DNA of 57,500 bases from Symbiodinium natans (Eukaryota > Sar > Dinophyceae > Suessiales > Symbiodiniaceae): NCBI GenBank assembly GCA_905221605.1, contig CAJNDS010002144.1, positions 540,147 through 597,646 on the forward strand. The letters are read 5' to 3'. Under the pieces are notes generated by a model. It saw only the letters and a program-made list of their open reading frames with translations. It had not been told where the DNA came from and did not search any database. Positions within the stretch are counted from its first letter, which is position 1; each line of letters begins with the position of its first letter. Below, piece by piece: positions 22,053 through 31,484 of this stretch. The position numbers and the translations under genes were made by a program.

Positions 22053-24755
22053 ATGGACATGATGCGGCGTCGCTCTGAGCCTGGACTGTCGCCCACGGCC
22101 AATGAAGCCGAGGGAAATCGTGGTGATGGGGGTGAAGAACGACAACAAGTGGTACAAGCGCTGACAGATGGTAGGGAGGTTGCAATGATACAGCCAACGT
22201 CTCAGGTGGAAAATGAAGTGGTTCCGGTTCCAGCAGCAAATCCTTTCTGGAGCGAGCGGGCTCAAGAAGAAATGAGACTGAGGCAATCAAGGCCGGCAAG
22301 TCTTCCTGCGAGCGGAGGGGATAGAAGTGGTGAAAATACGAGGAGGCCACCGTCGCTGCAAGATCTTTTGGGTCAGGAACCTGCACCTGTTGAGAGACCA
22401 TCGTCAGGCTTGATGGGCCAGATGGAACGAGGTACTATTGGTGGAGCGCAAGTAGAGGAAGAGCTTATTCCTGATGTGAGTGGTGAAGAACAAAGTGAAG
22501 ATATGGCAGTGGTAAAGCGTGCGCTTAAGGAGTTGCTTGTGCAAACAAAGGAGCTGGGGAACAGGTCGCATCGGGTGGAGGAGAAAAGCTATACCTCTGC
22601 TGCATCTGGGTCAGCTTCGCGAGCACGGAGCACTGGAGTGGTGGACGCAAATGCTGCATATCCTTTGGGAATGACTCCAGAGAAACAGTACCCGCCAGGA
22701 CAAGTTTTTTACACTGATGGTATGGGTGGTTTTTGGACTGTGTTGCCTGATGGGTCATGGCTGCCCATTGAGGGCTACGACCTGCCAAAGGGTTGTGATC
22801 TTCAATCCTTGCCTGGGTCCAGGAAGGGGGATGCTCAAGTGGAGGATGAAAAAGAAGTGCCAATGATGCATGTAGCTGAAGGGAAGAAACCCTCCAGATT
22901 GCCTCCATTGAATTACCCCACGGGAGGTCCTGCAAGTGGTGGATATGCAAGTGGACCACCTGGTTTGACACATGTTCCGATTACTTCCTTGCCGTCAGGT
23001 GCTGATGGTTCTGCCGCACCTATGGGGAACCAGCCCGGTTTTGTTTCAGCTCGGGAAACTGCGACGCAAGAGAATTCAGCAGAATCGGGTGGATATACAA
23101 TGGTGGATGATGTTCCGTATCGGTGGAAAATGGTCGCTGGGAAGTTGGAATTAGAAAAGGTTCCGCTCACAGCTGTTACGCCTGATATAGGACATGGACT
23201 GCCTCAAGGGCCTGGTGGTAGGGTCAGCTTACCTCCTGGAGCAGTGGTGCCACGTGGTATGCCAATCATTGGTGATAGTTCTGGAACGGAACGTCCGGAG
23301 GCTCTTGGGAAGCATGTGATGAGCCTTCCTACTTTGGCAGACTACACACCAAGCAATCCGACGGCACTAGGTGATTGGATCGCAATGATCGAACCAATGT
23401 TGTCTTCGCTGACAGATACAGGAAGAGTGTGGTGGCAATGCGTCTATTCAAAGGCGTATCAGGCGTATGCCAAATGGTTGAGTGTTTCTCCGCTGGAAAG
23501 GTTGGGCATCAAGGCTGAGCTGGAAGGGCTCAAAGTGGTTCGAACTGTGCATGTTTTGTTGGAGCAGAGAGCGGTGTCTTTACTGCTGCAGGCGATTCCG
23601 GAGAGATTGAAGACCGAGATCGTTTCCACTCGAATGTTGGGGTCAGTGATGATATTTTACAAATGGCTGACGGTCTACCAACCAGGTGGAGCAAATGAGC
23701 GCAGCACAATGTTGAACTTCTTGGTGCAACCATCTTCAGCAACCTCGATCTCAGAGGCCATCAAGGGAGTGCGTCAATGGGCGCAATGGCGTTCCCGATT
23801 AAGGGAGTTGAGAGCGGCCGAGCCGGACGCTACCTTGCTTATCAAGGGATTGGATGGTTTATCATCCGCGTTGCTGGCAAAACACCCTACGGTTCATTTC
23901 AGAGTAGCATCCTTTCGGGAGAAATTGGGGGTGGACTACTCACCGACCTCTGAAACTGCGACACAACTAGCTGAAATGTTACAGGCAGAGTTTGAACTGC
24001 TATTGCATAGTGCTGGTGATCAAGAGGTGAAGCAGGACTCGGACGCCAAGAAAAGGGCAAGGTTAAACAAGGCCCAAAAGGGAACTGATGACGAGACGGA
24101 GGAGGGTGACAAAGGCAAAGGGAAAGGAAAAAGGTACAGCGGTGATGGTGAACGTCCATTCTGTTGGATATATGGGAAGACAGATGCAGGCTGCAAGTTC
24201 GGATCACGCTGCAAATTTCGCCATGACAAAGACTCCTTGGAACGTGGAAGATGTTTTGAATGTGGGGCCGTTGGCCATCTACAGCCGCAGTGTCCATATA
24301 AGGATGGTGCAAGTTCCAATGTGGACTCAAATCCTGAGAGGAATAGATCTAAAGGGAATTCTCCCAAAGGGGGAAAGGGCGGCAAAGGTGCGAAATGGGG
24401 AAATGCCAAAAAGGCAGAGGTGGCTGAAGGGGGAGATGAGACGGCTAATGCGGGATTGGAGAAAGGTTCTGCAAGTCCCTCATCACCATCAACACCCAAT
24501 CAGGTCCTTGCTGAAGCGTTAGAGGTGCTGAAATCTATGAAACTGTCGTCAGCGCAGTCAGCATCAAGCGGGGATCCCAGTGTTCGAATGTTATGTGGCT
24601 CTGGGTTGTTTCAGCAGGAAGGGAGAGTGGCGTTGGTGGATACAGCTGCTACGCATCTTGTGCGGACGGTTTTTCCGTGGGAATGTTTACCCGACACTAC
24701 TGTTATGGTGCAAAGCGCACTTGGTGGTGATAACAGAGAAAGGGACGTTGATTAG
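22053..24755 (+). CDS. Retrotransposon Gag with CCCH and CCHC zinc motifs, plus truncated protease-like start
   Basis: About 900 residues from the first ATG of the frame at 22053, 60 bases past the primer-binding site. The N-terminal half is Gly/Pro/Ser-rich and low in order. A capsid-like region (roughly residues 430-660) holds WWQCVYSKAYQAYAKW and SEAIKGVRQWAQWRSRLREL. After a Lys-rich tract comes a CCCH finger (C704, C714, C720, H724) and a retroviral CCHC knuckle (C734, C737, H742, C747; CFECGAVGHLQPQC), both consistent with RNA binding in virus-like particles. The frame then enters ALVDTAATHLVR, an aspartic-protease-like loop (D863), and stops at 24755. The protease-like text continues in the next frame, so a +1 change near 24710-24750 would be needed for a full polyprotein. 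Confidence 0.9.
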   Translation: MDMMRRRSEPGLSPTANEAEGNRGDGGEERQQVVQALTDGREVAMIQPTSQVENEVVPVPAANPFWSERAQEEMRLRQSRPASLPASGGDRSGENTRRPPSLQDLLGQEPAPVERPSSGLMGQMERGTIGGAQVEEELIPDVSGEEQSEDMAVVKRALKELLVQTKELGNRSHRVEEKSYTSAASGSASRARSTGVVDANAAYPLGMTPEKQYPPGQVFYTDGMGGFWTVLPDGSWLPIEGYDLPKGCDLQSLPGSRKGDAQVEDEKEVPMMHVAEGKKPSRLPPLNYPTGGPASGGYASGPPGLTHVPITSLPSGADGSAAPMGNQPGFVSARETATQENSAESGGYTMVDDVPYRWKMVAGKLELEKVPLTAVTPDIGHGLPQGPGGRVSLPPGAVVPRGMPIIGDSSGTERPEALGKHVMSLPTLADYTPSNPTALGDWIAMIEPMLSSLTDTGRVWWQCVYSKAYQAYAKWLSVSPLERLGIKAELEGLKVVRTVHVLLEQRAVSLLLQAIPERLKTEIVSTRMLGSVMIFYKWLTVYQPGGANERSTMLNFLVQPSSATSISEAIKGVRQWAQWRSRLRELRAAEPDATLLIKGLDGLSSALLAKHPTVHFRVASFREKLGVDYSPTSETATQLAEMLQAEFELLLHSAGDQEVKQDSDAKKRARLNKAQKGTDDETEEGDKGKGKGKRYSGDGERPFCWIYGKTDAGCKFGSRCKFRHDKDSLERGRCFECGAVGHLQPQCPYKDGASSNVDSNPERNRSKGNSPKGGKGGKGAKWGNAKKAEVAEGGDETANAGLEKGSASPSSPSTPNQVLAEALEVLKSMKLSSAQSASSGDPSVRMLCGSGLFQQEGRVALVDTAATHLVRTVFPWECLPDTTVMVQSALGGDNRERDVD

Positions 24756-25620
24756 GGAAGACAATGGGCCCCTGATTATCCCTCTCTGGTTGATTTTGGA
24801 GTTTGGGGCGAACCTCACTGTGATCAATGGGATGTGTCACGTGGGTGCAAAATCTTCGCTGGACCAGCTCTTGTGGTTTGAACATGGCTGTTTGGTTATG
24901 GATTACAAAACAGCTGAAAAGATGGTTTTGCATGCTGAAAGGCAGCGTGCGTCTTGGTCCCATTCTCAATGGAGGAATGGAAGGGCGGACTGTGGAGTCG
25001 GTTCGTCTGATGCCACGTTGTTGCCGAAGCAGGGAGAAGGCCGAGGAGGATGCGTTCTACATGTGGCCAGGGTTTCTGACACCAATGAGTGTTCGGGAAT
25101 GGGCATGTTGGACTCGGGAGCATCACATCCTCTCAGATCACTTCGTCCTGGTGAACAGCTTCCGCAGCAAAAGGTGTTGGTGTCTTTAGCTGTTGGATCT
25201 CGGGAGATGTGTATTACCCCAGGCGGGACCCTGGTAACTCCTGAAATGGTAGATCCACTAGTGCCAATTGGCAAAGCGAGCGCTTTGGTTGGTCTCAGAG
25301 TTCAGTGGCGTGGTGGCAAGTGCACAGCCTCACATCCTGTTCTGGGGGAACTTCGCGTTCGTGATCTGAATGGGTGCCCTTGTTTAGAAAAGGAGGTAGC
25401 GCTTCAGATCATTGATGAAATGGATTGGTGTTCACCAAAGCAAGCATTGAAGGTGGCACGTATGGTTCAAGGGTGTCCGAATACGGACAATGAGGTGGCC
25501 GTAAAAGCGTCGTTGCAAAGCGCAGCGCGGACAGCGTCAGCGAACGAGGAGGAGTTCGTCCAGGCATGTTGGCGATTTCTTCGGTGGTATTATGGGGGTA
25601 TATACCAGACAATATGCTGA
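24710..25620 (+). CDS. Retrotransposon aspartic protease region (separate frame)
   Basis: Frame +1 relative to Gag, open to TGA at 25618-25620. It contains MLDSGASHPLR, the catalytic D-S-G-A loop of a retropepsin, with the Asp codon at 25111-25113. This is followed by KVLVSLAVGSREM, GTLVTPEMVDPLVPIG and LVGLRVQWRGGKC. The upstream part of the frame (GTLIREDNGPLIIPLWLI, NLTVINGMCHVGAK) resembles the same pattern and continues the VDTAATH loop at the end of Gag, so two protease-like lobes may be present in tandem. The C-terminal part leads by a -1 change near the GGGGG run at 25593-25597 into Pol. There is no separate start codon of note, so expression as part of a Gag-Pro-Pol polyprotein is likely. 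Confidence 0.8.
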
Positions 25621-28600
25621 TGGAGCTGTTGCCACGTGGAGATATTGCGGCGTTGCCTTTCAACCGTCATAAAAGGAGACGGCTGGCACGAGCAAAAAGG
25701 GTGGTGGTACACCTATTTTCGGGAAAACAAAAATGGCATTTTCCCAGTCGGGATGTGGAGGTACTGGAGCTGGATTTGAAAAAAGGCGGTGACCTACATA
25801 ATTCGAGCGTCTGGAAGTATCTTCTGCATCTGGCGGCTGAAGGAAAGGTGGTTGCTGTGGTTGGAGGACCTCCATGCAGGACAGTGTCAAGGTTGAGAGG
25901 TGAAGACGGTGGTCCACCTGTATTACGCCGGCGCTGTGGGCCTGAACGGTTGGGATTAAAAAGTCTTCCTTGGCCACATCAAGAATTAGCTCAAAAGGAT
26001 GGTGTTTTACTTCTGAAGATGCTTTTCCTATATGACATGGCGGTGCATTCAAGGTGTGGAACTGCTGAAGTCATCAATGGAAGTTCTGTCTTCTTTGGCA
26101 TGGAAAGTCCTGGGGACCCTGAACTCATAGGGAAAGATTTCTCTCAGAATGGCAAAACGGTCTTGAGTGCTGAGGATCTGGTGGATGGTTCTCAGAAAGG
26201 GTTCTCAAGTCCTACCTTCTGGAGTTGGCCAGAGGTAAAAAGTTTTTGCGAGCGTTATGGAATGTACGCTGCACATTTTGATCAAGGAGCATTGGGACAT
26301 GCTTTGGTGAAACCTACGACTTTCCTGGTGTCTGACATGGAACTATGGGAATCGTTGGAACAGGTTCGCGTGGTTGTTCCGTGGTCAGCAACATTCGCTT
26401 CTACCCTGGAAGAGCGTGTTGGACAATCCTCCATATGGGCGCGATGGGCGTTTGGATTGGTTAAAAGAATACGTCACAGGTTGGCACAATGGTTGCATGA
26501 GAGCGATGCTGAACGGGAAGCTATGGTGTTAAAAAAGGAAGAACGAGAAGGGACGTTACGGAGGTTGACAGCTGAGGAGCGAGCTTTCCGTGACCATTGC
26601 CTAAGGGGGCATATTCCTTTCAGACGTGATTGTCAAATCTGTGTGTCTGCCGCTGGAAAAGAGCGTCGCCATTTGAGGCGGAAGCATGGGGATGCTTACA
26701 CTTTATCATTGGACTTGGCGGGTCCATACAAGTGTTCAAAGGATGCTCACCAGCAGAAGCCACGACACGCTGTTATTGGTGTGTATCAGTTTCCAATGTT
26801 GGATCCCAATGTGGGTCGCCCTCCAGAAAAGGAGGAAGATGCGGATGAGGTGGAAGATCAGGTGGCAGATGAAGGTGCTGGTGTCGGAGAATGGTTAGGC
26901 GATGCAGTCGCTAACTTCGAGGAGGAAGACTCTGCGCCGGTGGAACCTGCGCCAGTTCTGGAGGCAGAGGTGTTGAAAATCCAAGCTTCTGAAAAATCCT
27001 GGAAGGAACTGAAGGACCACTTGACCCAACCTGTCCGTATGATCAACTTCGTTATGGTGGAGCCGATTGTGGATAAACAGCAAACAACTGTTTTGTCGGC
27101 AGTTCAAAGAATGATGGTGCGCTTGCAGAGACATGGGTATCCGGTGTTGAGAATCCACTCAGATCGAGCGGGGGAGTTTGTCAATGCACGCTTCCGGTCC
27201 TTTTGTGAAACTCGTCTGATATATAGGACCACTGGTGATCCTGGAGTCCCGCAAACAAATGGGCGCGCTGAAGCATGTGTGGGTTTATTCAAACGTGGTG
27301 TCAGGTCGCTCTTAAAGGAGGCGCGACTCGGGCCGGCGTACTGGGCACTGGCTGCTCGCCATTGGTCAATGTTACGGTGGCAGAAAGCTGAAAGGGAGTT
27401 GGGGTTGAACCCGAAAGCATTGCTTCCCTTTGGTGCTCAGATTCAAGTCAAACGTCGTCCGTGGGAGTTGCTGGGTCCGGATGGAACAAAGAAAGGTCGG
27501 CAATGGGTCGATCGTACGCAGCCAGCGCTTCTTTTGGGTCCATGCGATGACCTACCTGGTGGTTATTGGGTGGAAGCTCAAGGGACTGCAAAGGATCCGG
27601 ATGAACTGGTGTTATTTCCCTGCACTACGATTTTTTCCAATATAAAGGAACCGCCTGAATTGGAGCTGGAAGGGGTGGTAGAAGAACAGGAGCCTTCTCC
27701 TCCAGAGCATCGTCTCAAGGGGAAAAAACCGGCGCTTCGGTTCGCTGATGAGGAAAGTCCTCCTTTACATCCGCCTCGCGATCCTCCAGTTCGCCATCGG
27801 TTAATGGCAAAAAGCCCGGCCTCTTCACTGCGTGGTCATGTGGGCTCCTTGCGCTTGCTTCGCAAGCGGGGGGAGAGTCCGCCCTTAGAAATTTTCGAGG
27901 ATGACATGCAGGGTCTGGGGGAGCTGGAAAAAAATGCAGATGTGGAGGACAATGTTCCTGGTGATGAGTATTGGCCGACTTGCTGTTCTCCTCATGAAGA
28001 TGCTTATTTGGTCTGCAAAAGTGAGACTGCCGAGGATGGAACACAGTTGGAAAAAGAAGAACGAAAAGCCAAGTCAATGTATGAAAGGTCTATGTACGAT
28101 TACGTGGACTGTGAGGAGCTTTTGGAAGGGATTGTATACCCAAAGAGGGTGAATCGAAGAGGTGGTATCAACAATTGGTGCACAAGTACGCGAGCTCTGG
28201 TGTTGGGCCACTATACTCATGGCGGAGTGTGTGGTATTACAAAAGAGACTTATCGAAGACCATGGCTATGTCGTTACCTGGCATCATTTGTGAGGCGCCA
28301 CAATCCTGAAGCCAAATTTTCTGCTCTTCAGATCTCATGCAATGCTCCGGTATCATTGCATAGGGATAGTCACAATGAAAAGCATTGCTGCAATTATGTG
28401 TGTGGCTTTGGTGACTATAAAGATGGTCAGCTGTGGGTTGAGGATGAAAAGGCTTTAGAGGAAGGAGCTGAAGTGGTGGAGCAATTCTATGGGAAGAAAG
28501 TCTTGCCTGGAAAATTGGTCGATATCCACTGGAACTTCATGTCGTTCTTTCCGAGGAAGTTGCATGGTCCTATGCCTTGGAAAGGGAACAGGGTATCCTT

Positions 28601-31262
28601 GACAGGGTACACACCTGTTTTTATGGAGCGTTTGAGCTACAAGGATAGGTGCTATCTTCTCCAATGTAAGTTTCCTCTTCCGGAACCACAGGCTGAAGAA
28701 GGTGAAAAAAGGAAATGGTTAAAAATGACGTTGAAAGAGACCTCGCTGGACGACATTGCAGAGGAAGTCGACTACGCTGTGTTCGAAGCGCACCAATGGG
28801 CTCTAGAGGAGCATTTGAGTATTCGACGCCTAATTGCTGAACAGGAATGTTGCGTTTTGGACGAGTTCCATGGATCGGCCAATGAGTCGAATGGGGAAAA
28901 AGGATCAGAGACTAGAGAATGGCTGGTTAAAGCAAAAAGGACTGAGGAACAGCTCTCGAAGTTTTTGGTCAAAGCAGCTCAAGTTCAGCAAATGGTACAA
29001 GAAAATACCGCGCTTGAGGCAGCAGAGGAGGTTGAGTTCCTGCAAACAAAAACAATTCCTACACAAGAAGCCATGCAAGAGCTGGAAAAGTGGAGGGAAT
29101 CATTGTCGGACGAGGTGACGTCTTTGGTTAAAGAGTTGGAGGTGGTGGAACCAACAACTCAAGAAAAGCTGGACAAATTGGCGGAAGAGCCTAATGCACC
29201 GGTGATTGAGTACGTTCCCAGTCTGGTGGTGTTTACCCGGAAGCAAGGGACAGGGAGGCGACGTGCCCGTATCTGTGCGTGTGGAAATTTTATTTCGTCA
29301 ACGGCAGCTACAGAATATGAAGGGCCGAGGTCCCTCAGTCGTCACTCGCTGTACGCTCCTGTTTTAGATTCAACTACATTTAGGTGTCAAGTGAGGCACG
29401 CAGCATATATGGTGTGGATCATCGCTGGTTTAGACATTTCCAAAGCTTTTCTGACGGCGCCGATGAATAGGGCGCAAAGAGAAGGGCGTCTGGTGGTGGT
29501 GCAGCCCCCAAGGGCGGCGGTGAAATTGGGTCTTTGCACAAAGGAGGAGCGGTGGATTGTGAGGAAGGCCTTGTACGGTTTGGCCGAAAGTCCTGCAGCA
29601 TGGGTGGAGTGGCGAGATCAACGTCTTCAAGGCATGTCTTGGGTGTCAAAGGATGGACAAGCAATGAGCTTTCAGAGGTCCAATGCAGACCCAAGTCTGT
29701 TCCTTATTATGGCACAAGAGAAGCCGGAAGGTGCAAGCAAGTTGGTAGGGACAATGGGTCTTTACGTGGATGATTTTTTGATGGCTGGGACTATGACAGT
29801 GCTCCGGGAAGCCTTGGAACAGATCAGGAAGGAGTGGAAAACTTCTGAACCCGAGTTCTGTGGTCCAGGCTGTGGTGGATTCCTGAAGTTTTTGGGTGTC
29901 CAAATCTGGTATCGAAATGGCAGCTTCTTTCTCAACCAGGAGGACTTCGTGAGAGATTTGCTGAACCGAAGAGGGTATCAGATTGATGAAGCGGGAAAAG
30001 GTAGTAATCTGCCAATGGTGAAAGAAACGCCAGGTGAAGAAGAGGAGGTGGATATTCCTTCCTTGCGAGCGGCTCAAGGTGCCGTAGGGGAGTTCCTCTG
30101 GGTGGCAATCAAAACTCGACCTGATTTGGCTTTCTGCGCAAGCCAGTTGTCTTTGTGGACATCCCGAAGGCCGCGATTTGTGGTTAAAAAGGCTGAGGAG
30201 GTATTTCGATACCTTGCTGCAACTCCAACGTTAGGTTTGACGTTTGGAGCAATCGCAACATGCGAAAAAGAAAGGAATGAGGTGTTGCGTTATGGGCGAG
30301 GCGTCAAGGTGGTGGAGTCCTACGCGGATGCTAGCTTTGCAGCAGGTGAAAACGAAAAGAGCCACTCAGGAGCGGTGGTGGTTTGGGGTGATTGTCCAGT
30401 GATGTGGGCAACGCAGAGACAAGCAACGGTGGCTTTAAGTACTGCTGAAGCTGAGTTGCATGCGTCTGTAGAGGGAGCAACGATGATTCAGTCGTGCACC
30501 CCTATAATTGCCGCTTTGGTTGGAACGGGTGAAGAATCGCTGCAAAAAGTGCTGTATACAGATTCGGTTTCGACGTGCTCAATCATTCAATATCCTGCTG
30601 GAAGCTGGAGGACAAGGCACCTGAGAATTCGAGCAGCTGGTGTCAGGTCTCTGGTGGACCGTGGTTACATGGTGATAGCGCATCTTCGAGGTGAGTATAT
30701 GATTGCTGACCTGTTGACAAAATTGATGAGTGGACAGGTTTATGCGAAGCAAAAGGCGCTTTGGGGTCTCCAACTGTTGGTGCAAGGAACTGACTTGAAA
30801 AGGGCCTCTCTTGCAATGGCGGTCATGATGGTGGCTGCATCTCTGCAAGGGATGGCAACTGGTGGAGAAGAAGTGTCAAATGCTGGATTCTTTTGCTCAG
30901 GGGAAGGAGTGTGCAGAGTCGCCAATACATCTACGGTTATGGTTCTGGCTCAAGGTATTGAAATGGTTATCAGCAATGCAGACCTTGTTGCGTATTTGGT
31001 GGCAGCGATTATACTCTGGGAACTGGCCTGGTGCCTCTTTCGGCGGCTGTATAAATGGCTGTGGGTCAAGAAAGTGGTGGTTATTCCTGCGAGTGCCACT
31101 TTGTATACAACAGTGGGTGGGAACTGTATGCACGCAAGCAGTGACTGTGATGTTCTGCGATATTCACAGCCCAGGGCTAAGACGCTTTGTAAGCATTGCC
31201 TCAAGGATGGCTGGGTGGTGAATGCTGAGTTCCTTGGTGAGGAACGGGCCGCTGGAACGTAA
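25566..31262 (+). CDS. Pol polyprotein: methyltransferase-like, integrase, dioxygenase-like, RT, RNase H
   Basis: About 1,898 codons counted from 25566, ending in TAA. Order of domains: (1) cytosine-5-methyltransferase-like, residues ~46-300, with HLFSGK (49-54), GGPPCRTVS (100-108, candidate catalytic C104) and GMESPGDPE (178-186). (2) Integrase with a zinc motif (H344, H349, C356, C359) and catalytic D383, D533 and E569; D533 to E569 has 35 residues between, after an acidic insert. (3) A 2-oxoglutarate/Fe(II) dioxygenase-like region ~870-1020 with HRDSHN (H932, D934), GQLWVE, H1000 and R1009. (4) A Glu/Lys-rich, probably coiled-coil linker ~1080-1210. (5) Copia RT with D1290 and YVDD (1400-1403). 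(6) RNase H with D1588, E1630 and D1666. (7) A C-terminal tail with a membrane-like segment (1807-1825) and LCKHC. The first codon is not a true start; it is reached from the protease frame. Domains 1 and 2-3 are assigned by motif only. Confidence 0.92.
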   Translation: MLAISSVVLWGYIPDNMLMELLPRGDIAALPFNRHKRRRLARAKRVVVHLFSGKQKWHFPSRDVEVLELDLKKGGDLHNSSVWKYLLHLAAEGKVVAVVGGPPCRTVSRLRGEDGGPPVLRRRCGPERLGLKSLPWPHQELAQKDGVLLLKMLFLYDMAVHSRCGTAEVINGSSVFFGMESPGDPELIGKDFSQNGKTVLSAEDLVDGSQKGFSSPTFWSWPEVKSFCERYGMYAAHFDQGALGHALVKPTTFLVSDMELWESLEQVRVVVPWSATFASTLEERVGQSSIWARWAFGLVKRIRHRLAQWLHESDAEREAMVLKKEEREGTLRRLTAEERAFRDHCLRGHIPFRRDCQICVSAAGKERRHLRRKHGDAYTLSLDLAGPYKCSKDAHQQKPRHAVIGVYQFPMLDPNVGRPPEKEEDADEVEDQVADEGAGVGEWLGDAVANFEEEDSAPVEPAPVLEAEVLKIQASEKSWKELKDHLTQPVRMINFVMVEPIVDKQQTTVLSAVQRMMVRLQRHGYPVLRIHSDRAGEFVNARFRSFCETRLIYRTTGDPGVPQTNGRAEACVGLFKRGVRSLLKEARLGPAYWALAARHWSMLRWQKAERELGLNPKALLPFGAQIQVKRRPWELLGPDGTKKGRQWVDRTQPALLLGPCDDLPGGYWVEAQGTAKDPDELVLFPCTTIFSNIKEPPELELEGVVEEQEPSPPEHRLKGKKPALRFADEESPPLHPPRDPPVRHRLMAKSPASSLRGHVGSLRLLRKRGESPPLEIFEDDMQGLGELEKNADVEDNVPGDEYWPTCCSPHEDAYLVCKSETAEDGTQLEKEERKAKSMYERSMYDYVDCEELLEGIVYPKRVNRRGGINNWCTSTRALVLGHYTHGGVCGITKETYRRPWLCRYLASFVRRHNPEAKFSALQISCNAPVSLHRDSHNEKHCCNYVCGFGDYKDGQLWVEDEKALEEGAEVVEQFYGKKVLPGKLVDIHWNFMSFFPRKLHGPMPWKGNRVSLTGYTPVFMERLSYKDRCYLLQCKFPLPEPQAEEGEKRKWLKMTLKETSLDDIAEEVDYAVFEAHQWALEEHLSIRRLIAEQECCVLDEFHGSANESNGEKGSETREWLVKAKRTEEQLSKFLVKAAQVQQMVQENTALEAAEEVEFLQTKTIPTQEAMQELEKWRESLSDEVTSLVKELEVVEPTTQEKLDKLAEEPNAPVIEYVPSLVVFTRKQGTGRRRARICACGNFISSTAATEYEGPRSLSRHSLYAPVLDSTTFRCQVRHAAYMVWIIAGLDISKAFLTAPMNRAQREGRLVVVQPPRAAVKLGLCTKEERWIVRKALYGLAESPAAWVEWRDQRLQGMSWVSKDGQAMSFQRSNADPSLFLIMAQEKPEGASKLVGTMGLYVDDFLMAGTMTVLREALEQIRKEWKTSEPEFCGPGCGGFLKFLGVQIWYRNGSFFLNQEDFVRDLLNRRGYQIDEAGKGSNLPMVKETPGEEEEVDIPSLRAAQGAVGEFLWVAIKTRPDLAFCASQLSLWTSRRPRFVVKKAEEVFRYLAATPTLGLTFGAIATCEKERNEVLRYGRGVKVVESYADASFAAGENEKSHSGAVVVWGDCPVMWATQRQATVALSTAEAELHASVEGATMIQSCTPIIAALVGTGEESLQKVLYTDSVSTCSIIQYPAGSWRTRHLRIRAAGVRSLVDRGYMVIAHLRGEYMIADLLTKLMSGQVYAKQKALWGLQLLVQGTDLKRASLAMAVMMVAASLQGMATGGEEVSNAGFFCSGEGVCRVANTSTVMVLAQGIEMVISNADLVAYLVAAIILWELAWCLFRRLYKWLWVKKVVVIPASATLYTTVGGNCMHASSDCDVLRYSQPRAKTLCKHCLKDGWVVNAEFLGEERAAGT
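25701..26480 (+). other. Cytosine-5-methyltransferase-like domain within Pol
   Basis: VVVHLFSGK resembles methyltransferase motif I (FxG), GGPPCRTVS resembles motif IV with the catalytic Cys, and FFGMESPGD could stand for motif VI (ENV in true enzymes). The tail FDQGALGHALVKPTTFLV is conserved-looking but of unknown role. Spacing of about 50 residues from motif I to IV fits the family. The missing ENV and lack of an obvious QxRxR motif leave it open whether the domain is active. DNA methyltransferases captured by dinoflagellate retrotransposons have been reported, to my recollection. Confidence 0.6.
28170..28650 (+). other. 2OG-Fe(II) dioxygenase-like (TET/JBP or AlkB-like) domain within Pol
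   Basis: The region has HxD at H932/D934 followed by N937 (LHRDSHN), a GFGDYKDGQLWVE strand pair, and FFPRKLHGPMPWKGNRVSL with H1000 and R1009. An HxD...H...R triad plus a 2-oxoglutarate-binding Arg about nine residues after the distal His is the signature of this superfamily. The HRDxHN form recalls the TET/JBP branch, which oxidises 5-methylpyrimidines. Assignment is by motif and spacing only, and the substrate is unknown. Confidence 0.55.
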
Positions 31263-31472
31263 ACTTTTTCAAGTGCGAGGTGAAGAAATCCTCAATGGTA
31301 AGGGATTCGGCCAATGAGCTGAAGGTTCGTCCTGGAAAGACGTAAAACCATGGTGTGCAAATTAATGGCTATGGCCCGTCCATCGGACGTTAAACATGAA
31401 GATGACCGTTGTCAAAGCGACAATTTTTCGGTCAAAGGTCTGCACCTCCAGTTTGTGTCCTAGGAAAACCTA
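31263..31472 (+). other. Retrotransposon 3' untranslated region
   Basis: Between the Pol stop and the purine tract there is no open frame of note. It contains GTCAAAGCGACAATTTTTCG followed by GGTCAAAGGTC. Confidence 0.75.
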
Positions 31473-31484
31473 GGACAGGGGGAG
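31473..31484 (+). promoter_or_regulatory. Polypurine tract
   Basis: GGACAGGGGGAG directly precedes the right LTR. It is the expected position and composition of the plus-strand primer. Confidence 0.85.
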
